The notes under the pieces are model-generated. The model saw nothing but the letters and a program-made list of their open reading frames with translations. It was not told the origin of the DNA and made no database searches. Source: Polyporus tsugae (lineage: Eukaryota; Basidiomycota; Agaricomycetes; Polyporales; Polyporaceae). From it: a stretch of 64,000 bases of DNA. The stretch covers positions 682,001 to 746,000 of the forward strand of contig JAHRBS010000011.1 in assembly GCA_024305745.1 (NCBI GenBank), in the 5' to 3' direction. Within the stretch, counting starts at the first letter, position 1; every line of letters begins with the position of its first letter. Both the position numbers and the translations under genes were made by a program. Shown here piece after piece: positions 25,189 through 36,473 of this stretch.

Positions 25189-25242
25189 CAGAGAGAGAGA
25201 CAGAGAGAGAGACAGAGACAGAGACAGAGACAGAGAGAGGGC
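25189..25242 (+). repeat. GAGACA/GA microsatellite
   Basis: A run of GAGA and GACAGA units lies about 160 bp downstream of the GGGGAAA array. It is also strongly purine-biased on the plus strand, apart from the regular C. Confidence 0.95.
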
Positions 25243-25385
25243 TGGGTAAACTTGCTTGATCGGCCGCGCGCAAGCACGACGTGAGCTTGAGCGTTGACCT
25301 TCAGGTTCAAGGTTGACCGGTTGACCGGTTGACCCAGGGGCGCGAACCGAATCGGTTCGACTCGAGGGGGAGTGCCAAGGGTCCT

Positions 25386-26012
25386 CATCTTTCCCTCGGC
25401 CTTTCCTCAGCCTTTCATCACAGATTCACGATGACCCTTCGATCCGGGGAAAGGTTATCCTTTCCGCAACGCTGACGACATATCATCTGCCGGCATGGGT
25501 TAGCCGAGAGAAAAGTATGCCTTTCCTCCACCGTGATGGAATATCATCTGATGCTTTGGCAAAGCCGCTGCTTCCATCAACCTTCCATCAACCTTTCCAT
25601 CGCATTATTTCCCCTTTGCTGGAAGCTTACCCTGCCTCCTCACCTTTCTGCGGACTAGATCAAGCTCGATATGTTTGGGCTCACGCAGTGGGGAAAGGCG
25701 AACGCGAGATCGACTTTCGATCGACTTTCCTCTACATGGATACCATCACCGAACCAGACGCGAAGAAGGGTGCGTTAACGTATGAGATCAGGTATCCTTT
25801 TCTTCCGGAGTAATGGCAAACTTTCTTGCCACATCAGACCCGACCCTTTCCTCTTGATTTCCCACCCGAATGTGGTCAGCTTATCCGCAACACCGTCATT
25901 AGGGGAAATGATATCATTTCATGCTACAGACAGTGTTATTGTAAGTTTATCATTTCACGCGCCTTTCCTCATCTTTTCTCTCGCCGAGAAAAGTGGGTTT
26001 ATCCGCAGTGAC
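25386..26012. repeat. CTTTCC-rich repeat region, related to the insertion at 48.5 kb
   Basis: CCTTTCC and its complement GGAAAGG recur many times, with repeated longer words: TTATCC followed by a GCA-type word (near 25458, 25879 and 25998) and ATATCAT or ATGATATCATTTC. The right edge, read in reverse from 26012, begins TCACTGCGGATAAACCCACT and continues TTTCTC. It resembles the ends of the 260-bp insertion at 48461-48720. I could not define the left edge. It is probably one or several non-autonomous elements. Confidence 0.6.
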
Positions 26013-26331
26013 CGTGAAAGTTTTCGATGGGAAAAATATTCCGGAAACCCTGCCGTGAAATCGTCTGAGCCAATCAATACCGAGGCCTGACCGAGGCTGT
26101 GATTGCTTCGCGGCCTTACACGACAGGTCGACCATTCTGTCATCATCTGACCACTCCGAAGACCGCTGACCGTTTTCCGAGAACATCACAGATACGTAAA
26201 TGAACCACATTAGATTCGTCGCCCGCTCCAGAATGGTGCAACGACTGCCTGCAGTGGGGCGTGGCAATGCCTTAACGGCAGACCGACGTGGTATTTATAC
26301 CGAGAGCAGTCTAGGCGCCCCACACTTGACT

Positions 26332-29180
26332 ATGGCTCTCAAATCTGCTGAAGCAGGGGAGAAGGTCCGTCTGAACGGCAAGCACCTGAATACCGAGAGC
26401 TCCCCTACCAAACCTCGATCACGCATTGACCACACGCGCGCAGGGGTCTGGGATTTCTATGAAGAAGTGGAGGATGGCCTTTCCCGCATCCCTGTGGCAC
26501 CGTTGTTGGGGGGATACATGGCTGGTATGGAATGCGTTCCGTACGTTATTCGTATGGTAAACGACCTCTTGAACATCCCGGGGTGCGCGTTGCTTATGGT
26601 CGCCTACGCCGTGACCGAGTTTGTCCAGGGTCTCATTCCAGTGGCTTCTATCTGGTGAGCCACCCCTTCGTTCACGCGTTCATCCTGCTCACGAGAAATA
26701 CGTGTAGGCTTCAAGGGCAGCTGCTTCACATCGTACGTCGTAGTTGCACCCGAAATGGTCTCGCGCTGATAGCGAAAACTGCCAAAGACCCAGCTCGCTA
26801 TCGACACCCGCACCGTCGACAGATCGCACTTCTTTCGAGTTTGTATTGGCCTCATTCTCTCCAACGTGGCCAGCGAAATACTCGTCCGGGCCCGGAAGCG
26901 GATCGAGAGGCCGCTCAACGCGCGCATCCGTCGGTGGTATTCAATCCACTCGTTCCGTGCACACGCGCGCCTCGACCTGCCCACGTACGCAGAGGCCGCC
27001 ATCCGGCGGCAGCTCAGCGACGCATCGGACAACCTGTGCGGTCAGACAGTTGTCTGGCAGGCGCTCGAGCTCGCGACGAACATCGTGAGTGCGGCGGTAC
27101 AACTTCTCGCGTCCGTCGCCGTGCTTCTCGGGATTCTGAGCGGCCAGCGGGACGGCGCAGCCTTGGTGGCGCTGACGCTATTCAGCGATATGTTCTATTG
27201 GTTACCACAGTTTAACGGGTTTTGGCCAGCAAGAGGTGGGTGGTGTCACAGTTGATTAAGAATCGTGTTCTGAAACGAAGCGGCTGATGCATATTGTAAC
27301 GTTGTGGTGGCAGTTTGGATCGCGACTACATCCAACGAAGATTACCTCCGGATGCGCGGGTGGCAGTCCGCCGTCCGAGACTTGGTATACCGCAAGGAGT
27401 TAGTTGCTGGCGGGCTGGCCAGATATGCGATATCTGAGTTCAAGAAGGCTGCAGACCGCGTTGGAGACCTGGACGCAGACTGGCACGAGGTAGAAGATAA
27501 GGTCGTGCACCGCTCGAGGAGTTGGAATATCTTCACGGAGCCCCTCAAGCATCTTCCTCAGGCGCGTCTGTTCATACTATTTTCCTTGAGTGCGCTTGGA
27601 TCTGACTTGCGGGACACGCCATCCCTACGCCATTCTTATTGTACTAGATCTATTCCACGTTTCGATCCACCCAATACACTACAGGGATCCCGGTGTCGCT
27701 CGCGTCCTTGTGCCTCATCCAGAATACGACACACAGGTTCGGGTTTACGGTGTACGAGATCATCCAGAGGACGAAGTTGGTCGGGAACCAGCTCGAGTCT
27801 GTCAAGAAACTTTACGAGTCTGTAAACATTCAAAATGTTGTTCCGGATGGGACCGTGCCGTTTCCGGAGGAGACCGCTCAACTCAAATTGGGGATTGAGC
27901 TCGAGTTCCGGTGGGTACTCGTCACCCCAGGCAGTTCCGACCCCGGTGGAAGCTGAGAGAATGCAGGAACGTATCATTCAAATATCCCGGTACCGAGCAA
28001 TGGGTCTTAAGGAATATTTCGTTCAAGCTCCTCCCAGGACAGCTCTGCGTAGGTTCTCTCGTCCCCACCTGTCGCCTATGATTAACTTAATTTTATTCAA
28101 CTTGAAAGGTCATCGTCGGCGCGAACGGTGCTGGGAAGAGCACAATCCTTAAACTGACAACACGTCTGTACGACCCTCAAGAGGGCGAGATCTTCTTCGG
28201 CGGATATGATATCCGCACGCTCAAGCTCGATGATATCCGGCGTTGCATGTCCGTCCTTTTCCAGGATTACACTCTATTTCCGCTCTCGGTGCGGATACCT
28301 TTCAATACATGTTTTCTTCCCACCATTCCTGATGTTATAATAGATCCGCGACAACATCGCACTCGGAGACCCTACCGCTGCATGTCCTTCCTCCTCAGAA
28401 GACCATGTGGAACAAGCGGCCCGCCTCGCCGGGGCGGACGGCTTCATCGAGAAGTTGCCAAAGGGGATGGATACGTATCTCATGCGGCCGGTTCCTGACG
28501 CGTACTCTGGGGCAATCGAGGGCACGAAGACGTTCTCCGGACGCGTAGTAAGCTACAAGTCACTTCGTGTGGCGGCAGGTGTCCACATGGGCGGCCTTTC
28601 GGCAGGCGCGGCCGGGTTGAGTGGGGGCCAGATGCAGAGGCTCGCTGTGTGAGTTGCCCTTCTCTCTCTCTCTCGCTCTGTGTGTGTGTGTGTGTGTGCG
28701 TGCGTGCGTGTGCTGATGTATATATTCAGGGCAAGGACGTTTATGGGGTCAGTTGTGAAGGAGGAGGGAGCGGTAGGGTTGTTGCTGTTTGACGAGCCGA
28801 GTGCATCACTCGACCCTGCAGCTGAGCACGGTGAGTAGCCATGTGTCCGGATTCATTTGGTCTGAAGGCAGAGAGGCTATCGCGCTGACCTCACCCGCAT
28901 CTCCATGTGTGCCTATAGATTTGTTCAACCGGCTGAGAGAGCTGAAAGGGAGCAAGACGATGCTATTTTCATCACATCGGTTTGGTAACCTGACTGGGTA
29001 TGCGGACCTGATTCTGTTAGTGTTTTTGCCGCATAACCTCAACTCGCACCTGCTGACTAGGGTGTTTATAGGTATATGAATGAGGCGGGGATTGTCGAGT
29101 CTGGTACTCACCATGAGCTCCTGCTCCGGAAGGGGGAGTATGCACGGGTTTGGCATCTGCAAGCTCAAGCGTTCTTGTAG
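26332..29180 (+). CDS. Half ABC transporter, HlyB/MsbA-like, agaricomycete type
   Basis: Eleven exons (26332-26654, 26708-26732, 26794-27235, 27314-27561, 27648-27910, 27967-28048, 28109-28288, 28344-28648, 28730-28830, 28919-29015, 29072-29180) join in perfect phase to 724 aa. The first 400 or so residues hold hydrophobic segments (for example LATNIVSAAVQLLASVAVLL). The nucleotide-binding domain has Walker A GANGAGKST, Q-loop FQDYT, signature LSGGQMQR, Walker B LLLFDEPSASLD and the switch His in FSSHRF. Such half transporters dimerise in a membrane and couple ATP hydrolysis to export; substrate and membrane are unknown. A TATA-like TATTTATA lies about 40 bp before the start. Intron 4 (27562-27647) begins GC rather than GT. 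No damage is seen. Confidence 0.93.
28663..28712 (+). repeat. CT/GT microsatellite inside an ABC transporter intron
   Basis: A pyrimidine (CT) run passes into GT and then GCGT repeats within intron 8 (28649-28729) of the transporter gene. Its length may vary between strains without touching the coding sequence. Confidence 0.9.
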
Positions 29181-29751
29181 GAGAGCTTTAGAAGCACAGA
29201 TATGCTGACTGCTAGCAGTTACGGTGTTGGAGGAATGATCTGAAGCAGCCCGACGCGCCGGCCATCCGGATATATCCATGTTTTCTTCCTTGTGTTAGAA
29301 CTCCCATCTTTCTTGCTGGCCCTATATCGTGTATATGTCGACATGTGTTTGGGTTCAATTATCCTATAATCACTCGGCTCCCGTGTCTGGTGATCATGTT
29401 TTCATCGTCGCGATGGAAATCCCTCTCTGGTGAATTAGCACCAGGCGTACTACAGCGTTCGGAATAGCTCCTAAGGCCATCAGGAAAAACCTCCCACCGG
29501 AATTGTCGGAAATTGTCAGGAATTTCCTGGAGGTTGAAGTTATATTTTACCCATGGTCCATCCATGGCACGAAATATTAACGTTTGATACGAGTGACTAG
29601 ATCCGTGGCACCCGTGAAGATTGGCAACTGATTTAGCAGAACAAAAGAACTTATGCATGGACTCGACTTGCAAGCGATGCGCGGGCATACAAATCGACCA
29701 TACATATGGCCACTGTCGACAATAAGAAGAAACTATAAGGCGGTCGTCCAT

Positions 29752-30090
29752 TCAGCCAGTGATAATTGCCTTCCGCCACACTGGCCTTCGAGACCGACCT
29801 CGTGCCTGCGGTCCCCTATCATAATCCCTCCCCTCCACGATCATAGTCCTTGCAACCACGTCGAGGTCGCGAAAATGACTGTGATATATCCCGAGAGTCA
29901 TCACATGCACGCCGGCGAGGCGACTCTGGATCTCGCGGTGCACGAGCACCGCAGTCACGGCGGTCCAGAGTTTAGTGGTGACAACGAGGAGACTCGCAAC
30001 CGCGGTAACGACGATAGGAAGATTGGTCGCAGCGGCAAGGTGGGGAATCACGGTGAGAGCCGTAACAGTCCCGATCGTGATCGCGGCCAT
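29752..30090 (-). CDS. Possible small membrane protein
   Basis: A 112-aa minus-strand frame begins with a long hydrophobic part (about residues 1-48: MAAITIGTVTALTVIPHLAA then VVTAVASLLVV) and continues with a basic, less ordered tail. It could be a fragment of a multi-pass protein. No family is recognised and a splice context is not established; the frame could be chance. Confidence 0.22.
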   Translation of the reverse strand: MAAITIGTVTALTVIPHLAAATNLPIVVTAVASLLVVTTKLWTAVTAVLVHREIQSRLAGVHVMTLGIYHSHFRDLDVVARTMIVEGRDYDRGPQARGRSRRPVWRKAIITG

Positions 30091-30210
30091 CTTTGCAGTA
30101 CGGCGGTGGAGGGATGGAGTCTATGCCATGGGTGCGGGAGTCGTCTCGTCATCTGTTCCTGCTGCTGGGAGATAGAAAATGGCCCCTGATATACCTGCCA
30201 CGACAGTCCT

Positions 30211-31233
30211 CTAAATCGCTTCGGAGTTCGAGTCTGAATCAGAGTCCTTGCCGGACGAGTCTGTGTCAGAATCCGAGCTATTGCTGTCAGACGACGAGGA
30301 TTCGGGTTTGAGGATGGCGCGATGCTGTTGCAAATGATAAGACGAGGGGCTTGTCCAAGTCCTTGGGGCGATCGGCTTGTCCGTGTACTTGTCCTTGCGC
30401 ACCTGCATGAGCACCTCGATCATGTACTGCGCTCTGTGGGTGATTGCCCCTTCGTTCAGGACACCATGGAAGCATGGCGTTCGCCTTTGGCGAGTTCTCC
30501 GTGAGGAATGCCCCGACCTCCCGCAGGAACCGCAACCTTGATTGAGTCGTTGGTAGGTCGCTCAAGGAGAAGGACGAGGATCTGGAGGGGAATGACTTTC
30601 GTATGCGACGGCTTGATTCACGAGGTGGGCGATGAAGGTGGTGGTGGAATACCAGACAATCTGCATCCCAATTGTCAGGAATGCGCATATATCACCCGGT
30701 GGCACTGCGACACACCTTGTCGTTGCGCTTGAAAGTGCGAGTGACTGACTAATCAACCTCGTCAACACCAGCTCCCCGACGTGAGGCAGTTTCGTGTTGA
30801 TGATGGCCACGAGTGCAGCGAAGACGGGTGTGAAGGGCAAACTGTCGATGTCCATGTAGTCCTCGGGCCCATAAGGGAAATCCGCGTCTCGGTACTCGTC
30901 ACAAATCCAAAAGAAGATCTCCGCCGATTCGGCTGGTTGGGCCGGTTGTGCGTCGCGAGTAGTTTCAGGTTCCGGACATTCGACCTCTGAATTGGGCATA
31001 GTGGATGGCTGGGGTAGCTCTGGGGGAGGAGAGGGAGTGCGCGAGCGGCGGCGAATGGGAAGGTTGTGATGAACTGTACGTCGAACAGAGGAAGCGACCT
31101 GCTGACCAGCGTTCACACACTTAGGATTGATGGCTTTGCGGAAATGCTGAGTGCGGTGGCCTCGTTGGGAGAACCTCGGAACCCAACCAGCACAGGAAAA
31201 TGAGGCTGATGGAGTGTTCGAAGACTTGGACAT
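30211..31233 (-). pseudogene. Frame fused to a decayed fragment of splicing factor CWC22 (MIF4G domain)
   Basis: From ATG 31233 a frame of unknown origin (SR/P-rich, RRRSRTPSPPPELPQP) runs into a segment at about 30848 that matches the CWC22 MIF4G region: LPFTPVFAALVAIINTKLP, GELVLTRLISQ, then FIAHLVNQAVA, PLQILVLLLERPTNDS, REVGAFLTENSPKANA and HRAQYMIEVLMQVRKDKY. CWC22 recruits eIF4A3 in the spliceosome. Here the parts lie in different frames: an extra base near 30598, another shift near 30530 and a deletion near 30470. A short Ser/Asp tail ends at 30211. An intron between FKRND-type sequence and the next block (donor GTGTGT) is kept, so the copy arose at DNA level, not by retroposition. The true CWC22 gene should lie elsewhere. 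Confidence 0.75.
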
Positions 31234-32365
31234 GGTGAGATGATGAATGGTGGGTGCGGGAGGACTTCGCGATCGAGGAGGTCGCAGATGGAGGATGTGT
31301 TTGGGGGGTAAACTGGGCTGATCCAAACATCATGCAACAGCGAGTGGCCGAGGATCTGTGGCAGAGACCGGTAGGTAAGAGACTCTAGCCAGAGGGCGCG
31401 AGGGGGCACGAGGAGGCGGCAGAGGCTGGGGTCGCAACATCCGAGTCCGTGCAACGCACCTCGTTCATAGCAACATCCGCTCGCGACGTCCTTCCGTCCC
31501 ATTCCAACACGACGTATCCCATTCCCCTACTTCGCCAACCTTTATTCCCTTTCTGCACTTTCTTCCTAGTATCCAAATCACTCCGTGATCGCTAGCTAGA
31601 CGACACATACACGCACCTATGGTCAAAAGAAGAGGTTCACTCGGCGGACGAGGAGGGGGAAATCGAAACCCCCGCGTCGGGACGAAATCTTCTGTCGACT
31701 GCAATCAGGCAGCACAGGATACCGGGTCAGCTTCTCGAGGACCAGTGGGAGGTGTTATGATAACACTGCGCACTGGTCGTAAGTCCTATCTTTATGCTGA
31801 GGCGTCCGCCACTGTGATCCACCCCAAACTAGCCATGCGTGAGTCGGTCGAAGACCATTGCTTTGCAGAAACGAGGTTAATCCACATTTGCGAATGTTCA
31901 GGTCATTGCTCACCGTTCATGGAATTATCCCATTAGAGTGGAAACCAGCGCAGACACATCGCAGGACCACAAAACAGGTGGATGAATTAAACAGCATGGA
32001 CACTGATTGATCCAGAAAGTCACTCAACTGAAGCCGAAGGCAACAAGCGTAAACGGTGACAAGATTCGATTGCAGTATCGACACAGCCTGAGGTCAAACG
32101 TGAGACAGACAGTGCATGAGACGCCGACACCCAACGTACCGTGGATCTGACTCCTCATTTAGGAGAAACCCCTGTGTCAGCTAGCGGACAGCCAAAGCCT
32201 GCCAGAAAACGGACGAAAACGGCAGGGGATGAGAGCGGTAGTGGGGAGAAGGCATCGACGGCCACGGGCAACGGAGGTGAGCTCAGCTCGGAAACAGCAC
32301 TGCGTGATTATACACACCAGTGATATGAAATCACGTCGCGTTCGCGGCGCTAGGATCGACGAGAA
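31234..32365. other. Stretch with no supported gene
   Basis: Small frames at 31619-31936 and 32141-32323 (plus) have ordinary codon use but no motif and no clear splice chain. Confidence 0.4.
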
Positions 32366-32781
32366 CTAGAGTTCCTCCGATGAAGAGGACCACCACTGCC
32401 ATCCTGCTGCTTCGTAATAAGTGGTCAAGTTGATTAAGCGCGCAACATGGCAACCAGGCGTGCAAGTTCCCACGTACTGATGCACCGCCCCGATTTTCAT
32501 CGGGGCTTCAGAAGGGACGAGCAGCTCATGATGGGGACCATCGCGGAGTGGAGCCGCCTCGACGACTCGCACGGTTTCCCTCATTCATCCGAGATAGTCG
32601 CCGGCATGCAAAGCTCAATCAAGAGGCCAGGCCAAGGCAACTCCTCCATTATACCCCCGAAGTCTAATTCATTCTCTCCTTTTAGCTCCCAGTCATACAC
32701 GCCCAAACCTTCCTTTGGTGGCGACTCAAGAATCCCTCCGAGAAGGGTATCAATGACTCGGACTGTCCCTGGTATGCACGC

Positions 32782-32791
32782 ACTAACATTA
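32782..32791 (+). repeat. Left target-site duplication of the MULE, ACTAACATTA
   Basis: The ten bases just outside the left inverted repeat are identical to 36464-36473 just outside the right one. Target duplications of 8-11 bp are usual for Mutator-like elements. Confidence 0.95.
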
Positions 32792-32910
32792 AGTGAATGC
32801 AATCCACCCAGCGGATTGGCGACGCGCGGCGGGACATAAGCGCCCCGCCCTGCCTATTTCGGATACGTGTTTGAACTCCGCCCGACCGCCATATATGATC
32901 TTATCGCGCA
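32792..32910 (+). repeat. Left terminal inverted repeat of the MULE
   Basis: 119 bp, matching the reverse complement of 36346-36463 with one C/T and one G/A difference and one single-base indel. The outer word is AGTGAATGCAATCC and the inner edge is TTATCGCGCA. Confidence 0.95.
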
Positions 32911-32962
32911 ACCTCCGCGCAGCCAATGTTCCTGTACTCCAGCAATACATTTTGCACTGTAA

Positions 32963-35900
32963 CTAGTCCAAATCCTCGACAACTATGGCCAAAGCACTAC
33001 TGCTTCCACTCGCAGTCACACTACCTGATGCTCCCTTCGCCCGGACCTTATATCCCATTGTGTTCCGAACCCGCCTTTGACCATCTTTGTCACCTGTCCG
33101 TCCCCATGTGGTCTCCCGCTGTCTCGTTGTCTCTTCGACTCGACGGACGTCTTGGACAAATAGGCTCACATCATTTTCAACATTCCGATCCACCATGCTC
33201 TTCATCCAGATCGAGTTCTTGTGTGGCAGCTGCCCCTCAATGATATCTGCCGCTTCACGGAGCTCTTGTGCTCGGCGCTGGAGCTTTTTAGCTTTCTTTT
33301 CCAGCTGTGGTCATGTCAGCATGGCCATCACAACTTTAAATAAACACAAACCTCTTCTTCTTCGTCCTCGCTCCCATGCTCGGCGTAAGGGAGTGGCGAT
33401 GACGAGCGATGCTCACGATTGGATGCCGGGGTGGCAGTACGCGAGCACTTCCGAAGTGTAAGGCCGCCCTCCAGTGAATCCCATCCCTTCCGCATCTCCA
33501 GTTGTGCTCAATCACCAAGCCAGACATGGTCATCTCCATCGGTTATTGAACCATCATCCGGATCCGCAAATGAGTCCATCGGTAAGTCATCTGACTTGTC
33601 CCTGAGTTCGGGATGCATGTAGATAGGAGAGGTGCGCCGACAGTAGACTTGGTGGAAGAACTTGGTTGATGGAAAGTCAACTGCCTGGACGAGATGTTTG
33701 CACAGATGCTGGGGGTGATATTTCTGTTGTCCACAGTTGCAGGTCCATGAGGCGACGTGTGTGACGTAGGCGTGACTGTTGATTGGTGTATCGGAGAGCA
33801 CCTTCTAGGATTTCTTGAAATAATCCTGATAAGTGGTTAATGGGCGCGAGCGGCTAAGTCGGAATGTGTCTTCGAGGATGCCGGCTCAAGCGACATAGCT
33901 GGGTGTAACATCGTAGATTAGGATGTACACAAGCTGATCGAGTCGCGGGCGCACCAGGTGATGGAGGTGATCACCTTTCAGTTGCTGCCAGTGCTTCTCT
34001 ACGGTCATTGTGGTCCGGAGACGCGAGAGCTTTGGCGAAGTCGAGCGTGCCCAGAGTGCCCACTTGCGAGGAGAGTACCATGATCCCCAGAGATATCCCC
34101 ACACTTCTGTCAATCCACGGATGTGACAAAAGGTGTACATCTCCCAGACAGCATCATGACGGATGCTTTCGGCTGTGTGGTCACATTTGTCAGATGCGTT
34201 ACGCTCCGGAAAAAGCGGATGCTGGCAAAAATGTTTGGTGAATATTGTCAGCAACTGCTTGCGGTGGGGAGCAGGGCAGAAGACGTATTCCGGATTGTTC
34301 GATCGGACTTCATCTTCCTCGAACATTCAATCCGGACCATCCTCGGCATCTACTTCGATATTTGCAGCCTCGCGGTCCACCTGTCCTCGCACGTCATTGC
34401 TAGCTTCGGCATCTTCATCGTCATTCTCCGAAGCGAGATCTGGAACAGGAAGCTCTGGTTAGATCGGGACAATATTGCCGTTAAAGCAAAGACGGATCAT
34501 GGGAATGGCGTGTGGCATAGCAATGTATGCAGGATTCGCCTATTTTTACTGTATGTAAGTACCGGGAGATTTCAATGACACTGTAACTTGTGTGCTTACT
34601 GGGTTGGCTTGTTGCCGAACTGGTATGAAGTCCTTATTTATCCACGAAAACTCCTTATGAGCGTCATCGACATTGTAGTGGGAGGGCACACACCGAAGGA
34701 TTGAGAGCCGTGTCTTGACTGCACGGAGACAATGCCAATAGCACAGCTGGTGCTTGGCGTCTGGAAAGACTGCTTGGCATGCATTAATCTCGGACCAATG
34801 CTTGTCGGTCACCGTAAACGTGGCTTGAAGAAACCACTTATCACGGATGGCAGTCAGGAACTGCCTGAGATAGCGCTCGAGCCCGCCCTTGTCGCCACTG
34901 TCTGAATGGAGGAGAAGGTACCTGAGCCGCAAGCCTGATCCGTACACCTCGCCGAGCAGCGCGAAGAGCTCGAAGCCCATTCGGTTCGTCTTGACTGTTT
35001 TCCAAGAGCATATTAACTTAGCTGTCAAAACTAATTGCCGCATTACATACATGTTGAATCAAGGGCAACCTCACGGATACGCCCACCCCACTGCCGGAGA
35101 TGCTCGGGTATCGCGAAGGCAACTCCATGGAAGCCTTCCTCATCTAGAAGGGAGATTGGCTCAATGGAACGGAGTCCGGACAATAATCGGGCCTATTCAA
35201 GCAGGATCTTGGCAGATTTCAGCTCGTCGTCGTCCCGCCTCCAGTTTGCTCAGTCGTACTGTGCCCATTTTGCATATACGGCCTTCCAAGAGAACGCAGG
35301 CTGTGGGCACTTCTTCAAGACCTCCTTCCAGAGCTGAAAACAACTTAGAATTCCTGCATTGCATCCGTACATACTAAAGCTTACCTGATTCCGCTTCATA
35401 TTCGGGTTCTCACGTACAAGCGCCACCACGCTCTCAGAAAGGTCAATGGGAACGTATGGGATATGGTCTAGCCCATGTCCGAAGCTAACGGACAGCGTAT
35501 CCGAACCGTCGGACACCGTGATGGACAGCCAGCCTTGACAATCGAAGCTATCCATTGCCTCCTTGTCACGATGCTTTGTCTGGTCGGAGATCTTCTGTGG
35601 TTTCTTCTGTCGCTTCGAGTACTGTGCGCAGTGGTACATATACATGGTGCGAGTGCCATTGGACATTTTGGCGGCGCGCGTGCTGTGGTATCTACACGCC
35701 CGTGTGCATTAGTATGGCACCATGCCGAAGTTTAATTTCCTCCGCACTTACATAAAGTGATAGCTGAGTTTTTCCCAGATGGTCTCGGCAAGGGAATCCG
35801 CTCGCTTGCGGCGGTCTCCATGGGTATCTGGAATGGATACGCATGCCTCGATGTCATACAGTGCCTTCTGCCTTTCCAGGAATTGGAGAAACGGGGCAAG

Positions 35901-36194
35901 GGTTAACTCATCTAATTCCTCCGAGTCCGAAGGCGCTGTCTCGTCATTGCCCTGAGTCTCCGTGCCCTCCTCGGCCGCCTTCTCCCCGCCCTTTCCTTTT
36001 CCAGCCTTCGCCTTATCCCGCCAGTCCTTCTTCCTCACGGCGCAGCCTTCACACGTTTTTGTCCGGTCTTGGTGAGCGCTAGGGCCCGTCTTCTTAAGCG
36101 GAAATGCCGAGAGCGGTAAGCGCTGCTTGCATTGGCCGCACTTCTGTGTGGCGCGGTCATCGTCTTCTGTCGGGGCTGTATCGGAACCGGACAT
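32963..36194 (-). pseudogene. MULE transposase with SWIM zinc finger, at least seven in-frame stops
   Basis: Starting at ATG 36194, the N-terminus has a CGQCKQ and CEGC cysteine pair. Exons follow from about 35690, 35340 and 35014, joined in phase over introns with GTAAGT, GTAAGC and GTATGT donors. The catalytic region includes TVTDKHWSEINACQAVFPDA and HQLCYWHCLRAVKTRLS. Later come WGSWYSPRKWALWARS, then the SWIM finger WTCNCGQQKYHPQHLCKHL, and a coiled-coil tail ending near 32963. In-frame stops interrupt this sequence at 35250, 35193, 34459, 34327, 33886, 33805 and 33508 (lowest coordinate of each), while family-like sequence continues in the same frame after each one. Such enzymes cut and paste DNA by a DDE mechanism. 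This copy cannot make a full protein. Confidence 0.9.
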
Positions 36195-36345
36195 AGCAGG
36201 CGCAGGCTTAAGCTTGGGCAGCGAATGAGCAGCTGGAAGCCTGAACTTACCTAACTAGCAAAATCTTCAAGTCGACGCGGTCACATGCTTTGCGATGCGG
36301 CAAGTAGTGGTCAAGTAGACAAGACAACATTGGCTACACACAGGA

Positions 36346-36463
36346 TGCGCGATAAGATCATATATGGCGGTCGGGCGGAGTTCAAACATGTATCCGAAAT
36401 AGGCAGGGCGGGGCGCTTATGTCCCGCCGCGCGTCGCAATCCACTGGGTGGATTGCATTCACT
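36346..36463 (-). repeat. Right terminal inverted repeat of the MULE
   Basis: 118 bp, the inverted partner of 32792-32910. Its outer end reads GGATTGCATTCACT on the plus strand and abuts the right target duplication. Confidence 0.95.
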
Positions 36464-36473
36464 ACTAACATTA
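36464..36473 (+). repeat. Right target-site duplication of the MULE, ACTAACATTA
   Basis: Identical to 32782-32791. Confidence 0.95.

Larger units (their letters stand above)
32792..36463 (-). mobile_element. Mutator-like element (MULE), 3,672 bp, complete ends
   Basis: The element is bounded by inverted repeats at 32792-32910 and 36346-36463 and flanked by the 10-bp duplication ACTAACATTA. Both ends begin AGTGAATGCAATCCACCC. Between them lies one minus-strand transposase gene and little else. The two inverted repeats differ at about three positions by eye, so insertion is recent on the scale of neutral change. The transposase is nevertheless full of stop codons. Confidence 0.95.

Noticed and set aside
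25340..25360. GGTTCGACTCG as a tRNA B box
   Set aside because: No A box at the right distance and no cloverleaf can be drawn around it.
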